Assembly (NCBI GenBank): GCA_938022235.1
Contig: CALIEL010000090.1
Span: 1 to 9,988 of the forward strand
Source of the DNA: Oribacterium parvum
GTDB taxonomy: Bacteria > Bacillota > Clostridia > Lachnospirales > Lachnospiraceae
Length of the DNA stretch: 9,988 nt
Direction of reading: 5' to 3'
This document shows, in pieces, positions 1 through 6,173 of the stretch. Numbering within the stretch: the stretch's first letter is position 1; each line of letters starts with the position of its first letter. Position numbers and translations under genes: made by a program. Below the pieces are notes generated by a model. The model was not told the DNA's origin, did no database searches, and saw nothing but the letters and a program-made list of their open reading frames with translations.

Positions 1-390
1 GAAGTTATGCTTCACCACAGGCTGGGTAATGGATACGATATCCACCTCCTGAAAGCTGTCTCTTCCCAGTGCTTCCGTGGCTACATTTCCGGTAATGGCC
101 ACCATAGGAACGGAATCCAGATAGGCATTGGCAATGCCGGTTACAAGGTTAGTTGCTCCCGGACCGGAAGTTGCAATAACCACGCCCACCTTTCCGCTGG
201 CCCTGGCATAGCCGTCTGCAGCATGGGATGCCCCCTGCTCATGGGCGGTAAGAACATGATGAATCCGATCTTTACACTTATACAGCTCATCATAAATCTG
301 TAAAACTGCACCTCCGGGATAGCCGAATACGGTATCCACCCCCTGATGAATCAACTCTTCAATTAATAGCCTTGCCCCTGATAATTTCAT
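1..390 (-). CDS. ilvB: Acetolactate synthase large subunit, N-terminal 130 residues (3' part outside window)
   Basis: The enzyme is the ThDP-dependent catalytic subunit that condenses two pyruvates to 2-acetolactate (or pyruvate plus 2-oxobutyrate), the first common step of valine, leucine and isoleucine synthesis in the cytoplasm. Only the start of the ThDP-binding (PYR) domain is present. Visible family motifs are GYPGGAVLQIYDEL (about residues 23-36), HEQGASHAADGYARA (50-64) with the ThDP-activating glutamate at residue 51, TSGPGATNLVTGIANAY (74-90) and GRDSFQEVDIV (109-119). The ATG at 390-388 follows a GGGAGAG ribosome site and matches the usual start of the family. The reading frame is open to the window edge. 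The gene follows a leader peptide and terminator hairpin, so it is very probably under transcription attenuation. Other ThDP enzymes, such as a catabolic AlsS, are less likely given the leader. Confidence 0.95.
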   Translation of the reverse strand, partial: MKLSGARLLIEELIHQGVDTVFGYPGGAVLQIYDELYKCKDRIHHVLTAHEQGASHAADGYARASGKVGVVIATSGPGATNLVTGIANAYLDSVPMVAITGNVATEALGRDSFQEVDIVSITQPVVKHNF

Positions 391-409
391 TTTCTCTCCC
401 GTTTCATTG

Positions 410-440
410 AAAAAGCCTTACAGCGTAACGCTGTAAGGCT
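410..440 (-). terminator. Attenuator terminator hairpin in the ilvB leader
   Basis: A perfect 13-bp inverted repeat (arms 414-426 and 428-440, one base between them, so the top pairs open to form the RNA loop) is followed, in the direction of ilvB transcription, by a run of five U. It lies 19 nt after the leader-peptide stop codon and 20 nt before the ilvB start. It has the form of a Rho-independent terminator and, being between promoter and gene, should act as an attenuator. Confidence 0.88.
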
Positions 441-459
441 AAAGGCTCAAATCATGTCT

Positions 460-555
460 TTATCTTTCAAAAGTGGCGTTACGCAAACAAACATTATCGT
501 GTAAGACAATAATGACTGCAAGAATCATAATAATTGCCAGCCAAATGTTCTGCAT
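460..555 (-). CDS. Branched-chain amino-acid leader peptide of the ilv attenuator (31 aa)
   Basis: This short reading frame starts at ATG 555-553, directly after a strong AAGGAGGAAAG ribosome site, and ends at TAA 462-460. Of its 31 residues, 6 are Ile (all ATT codons), 4 Leu and 3 Val, with the densest stretch at residues 8-18 (IIMILAVIIVL). It sits between a strong promoter and a terminator hairpin just ahead of ilvB. This is the arrangement of the E. coli ilv leader peptides, in which ribosome stalling at branched-chain codons decides terminator formation. The hydrophobic run at residues 4-18 could also form a membrane helix, so a small membrane protein is an alternative, but the position favours a regulatory leader. 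No similar peptide is claimed by name. Confidence 0.85.
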   Translation of the reverse strand: MQNIWLAIIMILAVIIVLHDNVCLRNATFER

Positions 556-585
556 AACCCTTTCCTCCTTGAAAAATATGAAGGA

Positions 586-614
586 ATTATCCCATAGGCT
601 CATTTCTCTGTCAA
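586..614 (-). promoter_or_regulatory. Sigma-A-type promoter of the ilv leader and ilvB
   Basis: On the minus strand there is TTGACA (614-609), a 17-base spacer and GATAAT (591-586): a perfect -35, optimal spacing and a one-mismatch -10. The predicted start is near 579, giving a leader-peptide 5' UTR of only about 24 nt. It lies in the gap after the wall-binding protein gene. Confidence 0.9.
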
Positions 615-669
615 GAAACTTTTCATTATATCTGCTATAACTTTTGCATTTTTTATGATTCTGTGGGGT

Positions 670-1626
670 TTACGCCACCCATGCTCCACTTTGATTTACA
701 TAATAGCCGTCCGGTGTTCTGGTATTGCTGAGCATTGCACCGTCTGCACCAAGATAATACCAAATTCCGTTGGTCTGTACCCAACCGGTCTTCATATAGC
801 CGGACTTATTGAAATAATACCACTTTCCGTTAATCATCTTCCAGGTGTTGGCAGGATAAGAACGGTCCGGATTTAAGAACCACCAACCATGCGCATCTAA
901 AATCCAACGTCCATTCTCCGTACCGCCTTGAGAAGAGCTTGCTCTCATCTCCAGTTCTTCGGAGCTTACCCAGTCTCCATAGCTTCCGTAAGCATAGGCT
1001 CTGATCTTGTAGCTGTAGTTTCCGTTCTGGGTAATCGCAGAGCGAAAATCATAGCTGGTTCCGGTAGTTTCTCCGCTGGTGATAAACTGACTTCCTCTAT
1101 AGAGCTTTACCAGATATTTTTCCGCATTATCCACCCCGGACCATTCTGCCACACCGTTTTCATCTCTCCAGCTTACATCTCCTACTGTCAAGTCACCGGG
1201 ATTTGCCTTCAGCTTCTTGGTTTTGATGGTGAGGGTGATGGAATTTGCAGTACCTGTAGCCTTTACAAATCCTACCTCAGCTCCGCTAAATTTATAAAAA
1301 TTCGCAGTCTTTAAATTGTTGGTATTGAACTTATGCTCGGAATCCGCCTTTAAAATTACCTTGAACTGGGGAGTCGTGTTACTTTTCCAAACATTTCCCT
1401 GCATATTCAAAGCGGTTCCTTCATCATTTTGAATGGTAAAACCGTCATCACCGCTACTTACGGAAATCTTCTTTGCAGCCGACCCGATTTCAATATCCGA
1501 ACTGTCAATCTGTAAATTCACCGATCCGATTTCTGCCTTGTTTCCTGCGGCAAAGGCAGAAAATGCGGAAACCGCCATAATACTCATAAACACTGCCATT
1601 CCTTTTAAAAATGATTTCGCTTTCAT
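670..1626 (-). CDS. Secreted cell-wall-binding protein: Fn3-like domain and choline-binding-type repeats
   Basis: The protein has 318 residues. The ATG at 1626-1624 follows an AAAGGAGG ribosome site and gives a classical signal peptide: KAKSFLK, a hydrophobic stretch to about residue 25, and cleavage near AFA-A (about 26-27). An upstream in-frame start 14 codons earlier would spoil the signal and is not used. Residues about 28-145 are a beta-rich region that I do not recognise. Residues about 148-228 look like a fibronectin type III fold (AEWSGVDNAEKYLVKLYRG, then NGNYSYKIRAYAYGSYGDW). Residues 239-318 contain aromatic glycine repeats of the choline-binding/wall-binding type (GRWILDAHGWWF, NGKWYYFNKSGYMKTGW, NGIWYYLGADGAML, DGYYVNQSGAW). 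These repeats normally hold a protein non-covalently on teichoic acid or other wall polymer. No catalytic domain is seen, so the protein may be an adhesin or a wall-associated structural protein. It appears to be monocistronic. Confidence 0.88.
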   Translation of the reverse strand: MKAKSFLKGMAVFMSIMAVSAFSAFAAGNKAEIGSVNLQIDSSDIEIGSAAKKISVSSGDDGFTIQNDEGTALNMQGNVWKSNTTPQFKVILKADSEHKFNTNNLKTANFYKFSGAEVGFVKATGTANSITLTIKTKKLKANPGDLTVGDVSWRDENGVAEWSGVDNAEKYLVKLYRGSQFITSGETTGTSYDFRSAITQNGNYSYKIRAYAYGSYGDWVSSEELEMRASSSQGGTENGRWILDAHGWWFLNPDRSYPANTWKMINGKWYYFNKSGYMKTGWVQTNGIWYYLGADGAMLSNTRTPDGYYVNQSGAWVA

Positions 1627-1636
1627 AGAAACCTCC

Positions 1637-1670
1637 TTTTGTCTATTCGCTATCAAAAGTATAGACAAAA
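1637..1670 (-). repeat. 10-bp perfect inverted repeat next to the start of the wall-binding protein gene
   Basis: TTTTGTCTAT (1637-1646) and its exact complement ATAGACAAAA (1661-1670) are separated by 14 bases. The gene-proximal arm overlaps the end of the AGGAGG ribosome site (1632-1637); the distal arm overlaps a TATACT -10-like box (1663-1658). It could be a DNA operator on the promoter, or an mRNA stem restricting the ribosome site if transcription starts further upstream. A TTGTAA at 1691-1686 is 22 bases from TATACT, too far for a normal -35/-10 pair, so the promoter itself is not settled. Confidence 0.55.
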
Positions 1671-1786
1671 GTCTTTCTTCATGTGTTACAAGTTTTCTGC
1701 CATTTCATAAAATTTTCTTTACAGTTTTTCTTTTTAAGTATTTAAAAGAGCAATTTTAAGTTTTTTATCATACAAGGCCCTTCAAT

Positions 1787-2383
1787 TTATAACGCGATAG
1801 TTCCGTAATCTTTCCATAGCAGTGGATTTTCATGGCTGGCAAAGATTACCGGGCGTTTATTTTGATGAGAAAGCAGATACTCCTCCATTATCTTTCTATT
1901 TTCCTTATCCAGGCCTGTAAAGGGTTCGTCCAGAAGCAGGAAGTCAAAGGGAAACAGCATTGCCCTTAGAAAGCTTAATCGCCTCTTCATCCCCCCGGAA
2001 TATTTCTCTACTTTTTTTCGGAAATCTTCTTCTTCGAAAAAAACAGTCATTTCTGTCAGAATTTCTTTTTTAGACAGCATCGGCAAAGCAATCTGAAGAT
2101 TTTCCAATCCGCTACATTTTTCCAGCAGTCGATTTTCCTGAAATAGCATGGAAAGCTTAAAGCTCCCCTCTCCTCTGGCTGCCTCCCCGAATAGAAACTG
2201 TAGCTCCCCCCGATCCAGTTTTTCCAGAGAAGCCAAAATTCGCAGCAAAGTAGTTTTCCCCTTTCCGGATTCCCCGGAAATTCTATAAAGAGAATGTTTG
2301 TGAAAATCCATTTGGCAGGAAAAATTGGAAAAAAGGACTTTTTCTCCAAAGCGCTTCTCTCCATTTTCGATTCGAATCTCCAT
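1787..2383 (-). CDS. ABC transporter ATP-binding protein (nitrate/sulfonate/taurine class)
   Basis: This cytoplasmic ATPase drives the importer encoded with the two upstream genes. It has 198 residues, shorter than the usual 240-260 for SsuB/TauB-type ATPases, mainly at the C-terminus. All nucleotide-binding elements are present: Walker A GESGKGKT (37-44), Q-loop Gln82 (LFQEN), signature SGGMKRR (129-135), Walker B LLLDEP (149-154), D-loop GLD (157-159) and switch His184 (FASHE). The ATG at 2383 shares one base with the permease stop codon (TAATG) and follows an AGGAAGGG ribosome site, so translation is probably coupled. A GTG at 2404 would add seven residues and is less likely. It is the last gene of the operon, and no clear terminator follows. 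The core motifs are intact, so the shortness does not suggest a broken gene. Confidence 0.92.
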   Translation of the reverse strand: MEIRIENGEKRFGEKVLFSNFSCQMDFHKHSLYRISGESGKGKTTLLRILASLEKLDRGELQFLFGEAARGEGSFKLSMLFQENRLLEKCSGLENLQIALPMLSKKEILTEMTVFFEEEDFRKKVEKYSGGMKRRLSFLRAMLFPFDFLLLDEPFTGLDKENRKIMEEYLLSHQNKRPVIFASHENPLLWKDYGTIAL

Positions 2384-3123
2384 TACGCACATCCCTTCCT
2401 GCACAAGCCCTTAATCAGCAGTATTACCAGGATTTCCCAGCACTGAGACAAGGCAATAATCACGATACTCCAGGCAAAGACATCCGCCATTTCCAGGCTC
2501 ACCTTGGCCTCCATCAACTGATAGCCTATACTTTTTCCCACTTGACCAATCAGCTCCGCAGCAATTCCGCTCTTCCAGGAAAGTCCCATGGCTAATTTCG
2601 CTGCCCCAAGCAATAAGGGATATACTGCCGGAAGATGGATATACCGAAGTCTTCGATATAGGGAAAAATGAAAGACTTCCGCCATTTCCAGTAATTTAGG
2701 ATCTGTTTTATGAAAGCCCTCCAGAAGGTTAATGTAGAAAATCGGAAAGGACATAAAGCCGCTTATGGTGAAGGAAAGCTTGTCCCTTCCCAGAAAGAAC
2801 AAAAGAATAATAATAAAACTGGCCACAGGTAAGCTTCTTAACACAAAAACCCCCGGCTTTAAAAAATCCTCCAACAGAGAATTTCTATAGGAAAGATAAG
2901 AAAGTATCAAAGCCAGGAGAAAACTCAGAAGATAGGCCGAAAGAATTCCCCGAGAGCTTTTCCACAGAATTCCGTAGAATTCTTGCTTCTGTAATAGTCG
3001 ACTTAAAGCCTTGACACTTTCCATAGGTCCAACCAAAAGAAAGGAATTGTTCACCAATCCGGCAAACAATTCCCATAGAAGCAACCAAAATAGTATAATT
3101 CCCGCTTTACGCCATTGCTTCAC
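2383..3123 (-). CDS. ABC transporter permease (SsuC/TauC-like, BPD_transp_1 family)
   Basis: This inner-membrane subunit has 246 residues. Hydrophobic segments lie at about 7-24, 60-80, 92-112, 116-136, 167-182 and 215-240, consistent with six helices of a binding-protein-dependent permease. The EAA-type loop that contacts the ATPase is at about 147-168 (EMAEVFHFSLYRRLRYIHLP, with the typical RLRYIHLPA pattern). Translation begins at GTG 3123-3121 after an AGGAAGGAAAG ribosome site; no suitable in-frame ATG lies nearby. The gene is 89 bases downstream of the lipoprotein gene and overlaps the ATPase gene by one base. The substrate cannot be read from the sequence. Confidence 0.92.
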   Translation of the reverse strand: MKQWRKAGIILFWLLLWELFAGLVNNSFLLVGPMESVKALSRLLQKQEFYGILWKSSRGILSAYLLSFLLALILSYLSYRNSLLEDFLKPGVFVLRSLPVASFIIILLFFLGRDKLSFTISGFMSFPIFYINLLEGFHKTDPKLLEMAEVFHFSLYRRLRYIHLPAVYPLLLGAAKLAMGLSWKSGIAAELIGQVGKSIGYQLMEAKVSLEMADVFAWSIVIIALSQCWEILVILLIKGLCRKGCA

Positions 3124-3212
3124 ATTCTTTCCTTCCTAACAATCGGAATGCATTTCGTTCTTTTCTATATCCAATCTATGGCTTTTATAAAGAACTGTCA
3201 CTTCCCCACTAT

Positions 3213-4277
3213 CTAAGACTGAGCATAAAAGGCATCTTCCGGTAAAGCTCCTCCCACAGACTTAGGATTGGACTTAAAAAGAACTTGATAATACTGCTCC
3301 AAAGCTTTCTTCATCTCTTCTCCGTCAATGAAATGAATATTACAGTTTGGAATAGCCTTGGCTGCCAAAGCTTCTTTCTCCAGGATTCCCTGTTTCACCA
3401 CCAGCTCTGCCGTCTTCTGAACATCCTTTTCCACAGCGTCAATGCTTTCCTTTTCCTCCTCCAGAAAAGCCTTCACAATTTCAGGGTGTTCCTTGGCATA
3501 GGACTTTCTGACAATGGTTACCGCTGTTGGTAACTCCACACCATCAAAGGACTTCTTCCACTCCTCTGTAATAGAAATTTTTCTTTGTAAATTACTGTTT
3601 TGTAAAAGGGTTGCTGTGGCAAAGGGCTCAGGAAGAATTGCCACGTTGTTGGGATTCTCCTGTAAATGCGCTACTGCCTCGGCGGGTTCCGTTACAAAGT
3701 TAAGATTTCCTTCCACATTGTTCTTGGAAAGCAGGGCACGAAGCACATACTCCGGTGTAGCTCCCTGTCCCGGCATATAAATATCCTTTCCTGCTAAATC
3801 CGCAATGCTGCTTACCTCCTCATTTCCGGTAATCACATACAGGATTCCCAGCGTATTGATATTCAAGACTTCCACGTCCTTGTCCAGCTTTTGATATAAA
3901 ACCGCCGCCATATTGGCCGGAACTGTGGCAATCTGCCCCTTTCCGGACACAAACTCCGGAAGTAAAGCATCCGGGCTTGCTTCCATTTGAAATTGGTAAG
4001 GAAGTTTTTCCTCTTCACTTTTCTCCATCAAATGCACAAGACCAATGGTGGTGGGTCCCTTCAGGCTTAAAATCGTCGGACCTTCTCCTGCCTCAGTCTT
4101 ATTCTCAGCCTTGGATTCTTCCGCATTTTCAGAGCTTTCTACTGAGGAGCTTTTCTCTTCTACAGAAGGAGTAGATTCCTTCTTTGCTTCCGTAGAGCTC
4201 TCTCCGCCCTTGGTACAGGCAAAAAGGCCAAGGCAAAGAAGACAAAGTAACAGCCATTTCCAAAGATTTCTTTTCAT
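3213..4277 (-). CDS. ABC transporter substrate-binding lipoprotein (NMT1/SsuA-like)
   Basis: This is the extracytoplasmic receptor of the importer, 354 residues. The second ATG (4277-4275) is chosen because the AAGAAAGG ribosome site is six bases before it; the ATG at 4283 directly abuts that site. The signal ends in the lipobox LFAC, with the lipidated Cys at residue 21. A Ser/Glu/Lys-rich linker (about 22-66) tethers the folded domain. The core contains GPTTIGLVHLM (74-84), VSGKGQIATVPANMAAVLYQK (110-130), INTLGILYVI (140-149) and DLAGKDIYMPGQGATPEYVLR (160-180). This is the pattern of clostridial NMT1/SsuA-like binding proteins that occur with a TauC-type permease. Family members bind nitrate, sulfonates, taurine or thiamine precursors, and which applies here is unknown. 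No riboswitch or clear promoter was recognised in the 95-base gap upstream. Confidence 0.92.
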   Translation of the reverse strand: MKRNLWKWLLLCLLCLGLFACTKGGESSTEAKKESTPSVEEKSSSVESSENAEESKAENKTEAGEGPTILSLKGPTTIGLVHLMEKSEEEKLPYQFQMEASPDALLPEFVSGKGQIATVPANMAAVLYQKLDKDVEVLNINTLGILYVITGNEEVSSIADLAGKDIYMPGQGATPEYVLRALLSKNNVEGNLNFVTEPAEAVAHLQENPNNVAILPEPFATATLLQNSNLQRKISITEEWKKSFDGVELPTAVTIVRKSYAKEHPEIVKAFLEEEKESIDAVEKDVQKTAELVVKQGILEKEALAAKAIPNCNIHFIDGEEMKKALEQYYQVLFKSNPKSVGGALPEDAFYAQS

Positions 4278-4314
4278 ATACATCCTTTCTTCTTAAACCG
4301 TAAATATAATTTTA

Positions 4315-4355
4315 CCGCTATCATGCCATAATTTTCCCTCTTCATGCAGCAGCGG
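4315..4355 (-). other. Gene-free gap with a weak inverted repeat between the HAD gene and the ABC operon
   Basis: The arms CCGCT (4315-4319) and AGCGG (4351-4355), with inner CATG copies, can form a loose stem in the minus-strand RNA. What follows is AT-rich but not a clean U-run, so this is at best a weak terminator of the HAD gene or a 5' stem of the ABC mRNA. Confidence 0.3.
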
Positions 4356-4378
4356 GTTCACTGAGTAAATTTAGTCTA

Positions 4379-5023
4379 TTAAAAAACAATCTTCAATAAA
4401 TCCAAAGGCTTTTCAATGGAATAATTTGCCGTTTCGATTTCTTTCCGTTCTCCATAGCCGTAAAGCGCTGCCACAGAGTCGATTCCCACATCCTTCGCCC
4501 CTTGGATATCATAAACGGTATCTCCTACCATAAGACAATCTTCTCTTTGAAAACCGCCCTTTTCTATAGCTTTCTCCATCAAGAAACTCTTGTCGGAATG
4601 TTGCTCTTTCAGCTCCGTGCCTATTTCCAGGAAAAAATAAGGGGATAAACCAAAGTGGGCTATGATTTGTGTGGCAAAAAACAGAGGCTTAGAGGTTAAA
4701 AGCACCAGCTTCTTCCCTCCTTCATGCATCTTCTTCATGCATTCCTCCATCCCGGGATATAAAAAGGCGTCATACATTCCCTTCTCGGGATAATATTCCC
4801 GATAATAGGAAATGGCTTCTTTAGCCTTTTCTTCAGAAAAGCCGTAGAATCGCATAAAAGAATCCTGCAAGGAGGGTCCCACAAATCTTCTCAGCTTTTC
4901 CTCCGGTTCATTGGGTAAGGAAAAATGATCCAAGGCATATTGCACCGACTTCATAATTCCGGAGCCGGAATCCATAATGGTTCCGTCCAAATCCAAAAAT
5001 ATATTCTGATACTGCTTTTTCAT
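4379..5023 (-). CDS. HAD-superfamily hydrolase, phosphoglycolate phosphatase-like
   Basis: A cytoplasmic phosphatase of 214 residues, normal for the Gph/PpaX-type branch with an alpha-helical cap. Motif I is FLDLDGT with the nucleophile Asp11 and acid Asp13; motif II is LLTSK (108-112); the motif III lysine is probably Lys145 (DKS); motif IV is VGDTVYD (166-172), carrying the Mg2+-binding Asp168 and Asp172. Residues about 18-85 form the C1 cap with the typical FVGPSLQDSF segment. The ATG at 5023 is used. A GTG two codons upstream (5029) is closer to the GGGAG ribosome site and is equally possible. The substrate is unknown; phosphoglycolate, pyrophosphate and sugar phosphates are all seen in this branch. 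The gene is 164 bases downstream of the YitT gene on the same strand, separated from it by tandem repeats. Confidence 0.9.
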   Translation of the reverse strand: MKKQYQNIFLDLDGTIMDSGSGIMKSVQYALDHFSLPNEPEEKLRRFVGPSLQDSFMRFYGFSEEKAKEAISYYREYYPEKGMYDAFLYPGMEECMKKMHEGGKKLVLLTSKPLFFATQIIAHFGLSPYFFLEIGTELKEQHSDKSFLMEKAIEKGGFQREDCLMVGDTVYDIQGAKDVGIDSVAALYGYGERKEIETANYSIEKPLDLLKIVF

Positions 5024-5049
5024 AAGCACTTCTTCTCCCTTTTTATCTA

Positions 5050-5097
5050 CTATAATTTCCTATATATTTTCCTATATGCTTTTCTATATGCTTTCCT
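5050..5097. repeat. 12-bp tandem repeat, four units
   Basis: Units at 5050-5061, 5062-5073, 5074-5085 and 5086-5097; on the minus strand the theme is AGGAAAnnATAT. Units two to four differ from each other at one to three positions; the first is more diverged. The array lies 27 bases upstream of the HAD start codon and directly abuts the 42-bp repeats. Its TATA-rich units supply several -10-like boxes, so copy number could affect HAD expression. Confidence 0.85.
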
Positions 5098-5223
5098 ACT
5101 CTTTTAATCCTTTTCCTTCAAATCGAAATGTGATTTCCTACTCTTTTAATCTTTCTCCTTCAAATCGAAATATTATGTCCTGCTCTTTTAATCCTTCGGC
5201 TTCATATAAAAATGCCCGGTAAT
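5098..5223. repeat. 42-bp tandem repeat, three units, the last inside the YitT gene end
   Basis: Units at 5098-5139 and 5140-5181 match at 37 of 42 positions. The third unit, 5182-5223, matches the second at 25 of its first 32 positions and then diverges. That third unit contains the last codons and TAA of the YitT-family gene. In that gene's frame the copies read FYMKPKD-stop, FDLKEKD-stop and FDLKEKD-stop. The period is 42 bases (14 codons), shown by CTTTTAAT at 5101, 5143 and 5185. Confidence 0.85.
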
Positions 5224-6048
5224 ATCCTTAGAACGAATCGTATTCATAAAGGCTTTGGGATCAATTTCGTTAATCTTCATCTTTACTTTCTTGATATCCG
5301 CTGATGAAATTACGGAATACACCATATAATGGTCTTTTCTTTCAAATGCTCCCATGGCGTGCATAATAGAGGCGCCGTGATGACAGACCTCATGGATTCC
5401 CGCCGCTATTTCATTGGGATAGTCCGTTATCACAAAAAGCGTAAGCTTTTGATAATTTCTGTAAAGTGCGGAAATGGTTTGTGTAGACACATATTGGAAA
5501 ATGATGGAGTATAACGCCTTCTCCCAACCGAAAAGATATCCGGCAACGGCCAAAAGGGCGGCGTTAAAATAGAAAATCAAATTCCAAGTGTCCACTCCCT
5601 TTTTCTGAGACAGATAAATCGCGATAAAATCCGTTCCTCCGGAGGTAGCATCCATCCTGAGACAAAGCGTAATGGCACAGGCATTTAAGATTCCTCCGAA
5701 AATAGAAATTAAAAGCATATCGGAGGTAATGGGCTGTAAATTCACACTATCCGTTACAAAGCCTGTGAACAAAATCATAATCAAAGATAAGATTGTGAAT
5801 TTCTTTCCCACATACCGAAAACCGATATAGACCGGAATGATATTGATAATGATATTCAGTACAGAATATGGAAGCGCTAAATTAAAATAGCGTAATGCCA
5901 CTCTTTGCAAGAGAACCGTAAGTCCTGTAGCTCCTCCCGGAAAAAGTCCTCCCGCAGAAACGAAGGTTTTCAAGTTTAAAGCCAACAAAGTGGCTCCCGC
6001 CAAAACGCCAAGCAGCCTTTTTATATCTCTTTTCGTATCAAATTTCAT
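5188..6048 (-). CDS. YitT-family membrane protein (DUF161 + DUF2179)
   Basis: A 286-residue integral membrane protein with full family architecture. Hydrophobic segments lie at about 12-32, 58-78, 84-100, 110-130 and 155-175. The glycine motifs of the family are GGLFPGGATGL (33-43) and ATSGGTDFIA (134-143). The C-terminal soluble DUF2179 domain covers about 203-282, with LFVITDY, HGASIMHAMGAFERKDHYMV and the ending IRSKDITGHFYMKPKD. The ATG at 6048-6046 follows a GGAGGGG ribosome site. The physiological role of YitT proteins is not established; a transport or membrane-sensor role is often assumed. The last codons form part of a 42-bp tandem repeat continuing downstream. A possible extended -10 (TGTTAGAAT) lies at 6083-6075. 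Confidence 0.92.
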   Translation of the reverse strand: MKFDTKRDIKRLLGVLAGATLLALNLKTFVSAGGLFPGGATGLTVLLQRVALRYFNLALPYSVLNIIINIIPVYIGFRYVGKKFTILSLIMILFTGFVTDSVNLQPITSDMLLISIFGGILNACAITLCLRMDATSGGTDFIAIYLSQKKGVDTWNLIFYFNAALLAVAGYLFGWEKALYSIIFQYVSTQTISALYRNYQKLTLFVITDYPNEIAAGIHEVCHHGASIMHAMGAFERKDHYMVYSVISSADIKKVKMKINEIDPKAFMNTIRSKDITGHFYMKPKD

Positions 6049-6074
6049 AACACCCCTCCAAGATTAGTCTTCTC

Positions 6075-6083
6075 ATTCTAACA
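6075..6083 (-). promoter_or_regulatory. Possible extended -10 promoter of the YitT-family gene
   Basis: The minus strand reads TGTTAGAAT, which fits TGn followed by a TATAAT-like hexamer. A transcript start near 6068 would give a short 5' UTR with the GGAGGGG ribosome site. No good -35 is found 17 bases upstream, so this is tentative. Confidence 0.35.
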
Positions 6084-6113
6084 TTCTCTTTCTCTTTTGC
6101 CTAGGGTTCAAAA

Positions 6114-6173
6114 GGAATGTCTTTGGGAATGTCTTTAGGAATGTCTTTGAAAATGTCTTTGAGAAAATCTTTG
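6114..6173. repeat. 12-bp tandem repeat, five units, in the divergent intergenic region
   Basis: Units start at 6114, 6126, 6138, 6150 and 6162, with the theme GGAATGTCTTTG. The first three differ only at their last base, the fourth has AAAATGTCTTTG, the fifth is more diverged, and a degenerate sixth follows to 6185. It lies between the YitT-family gene (minus) and the membrane-anchored protein gene (plus). Confidence 0.88.

Larger units (their letters stand above)
410..580 (-). promoter_or_regulatory. Ribosome-mediated transcription attenuator of ilvB
   Basis: This is the whole transcribed leader, from the predicted start near 579 to the terminator U-run. Leader codons 24-27 contain GCGUAACGC (484-476). 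It is exactly complementary to GCGUUACGC at the top of the terminator hairpin (431-423), a possible competing helix of 9 bp. A ribosome stalled at the Ile/Val/Leu run (codons 15-18) should leave 484-476 free, while one that reaches the stop codon would cover part of it. That is the logic expected for antitermination on starvation. The competing helix opens only the upper part of the terminator, so the exact antiterminator is uncertain. No T-box consensus was seen. Confidence 0.7.

Noticed and set aside
7..303. Open frame on the plus strand
   Set aside because: It is antisense to the clear ilvB reading frame and its translation has no domain-like pattern or ribosome site.
391..585. T-box or other tRNA-sensing riboswitch before ilvB
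   Set aside because: The leader from promoter to gene is only about 190 bases, the T-box consensus (AGGGTGGNACCGCG-like) is absent, and a translated leader peptide explains the layout better.
625..690. Terminator after the wall-binding protein gene
   Set aside because: A four-pair GGGT/ACCC stem spans the stop codon but no U-run follows, so it does not meet the standard for a terminator.
928..1759. Two plus-strand open frames (928-1314 and 1433-1759) opposite the wall-binding protein gene
   Set aside because: They are shadows of a gene with signal peptide, domains and a good ribosome site on the other strand.
1700..1786. Terminator of the ABC operon
   Set aside because: Only a TTAAAA/TTTTAA pairing of A and T bases is present; too weak to call in an AT-rich gap.
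3124..3212. Separate promoter or regulatory hairpin between the lipoprotein and permease genes
   Set aside because: Only the short self-complementary ATGCAT is seen; no -35/-10 pair and no U-run. The gap is normal operon spacing.
5050..5223. CRISPR-like array
   Set aside because: The repeats are directly head to tail with no unique spacers, and no cas gene is present.
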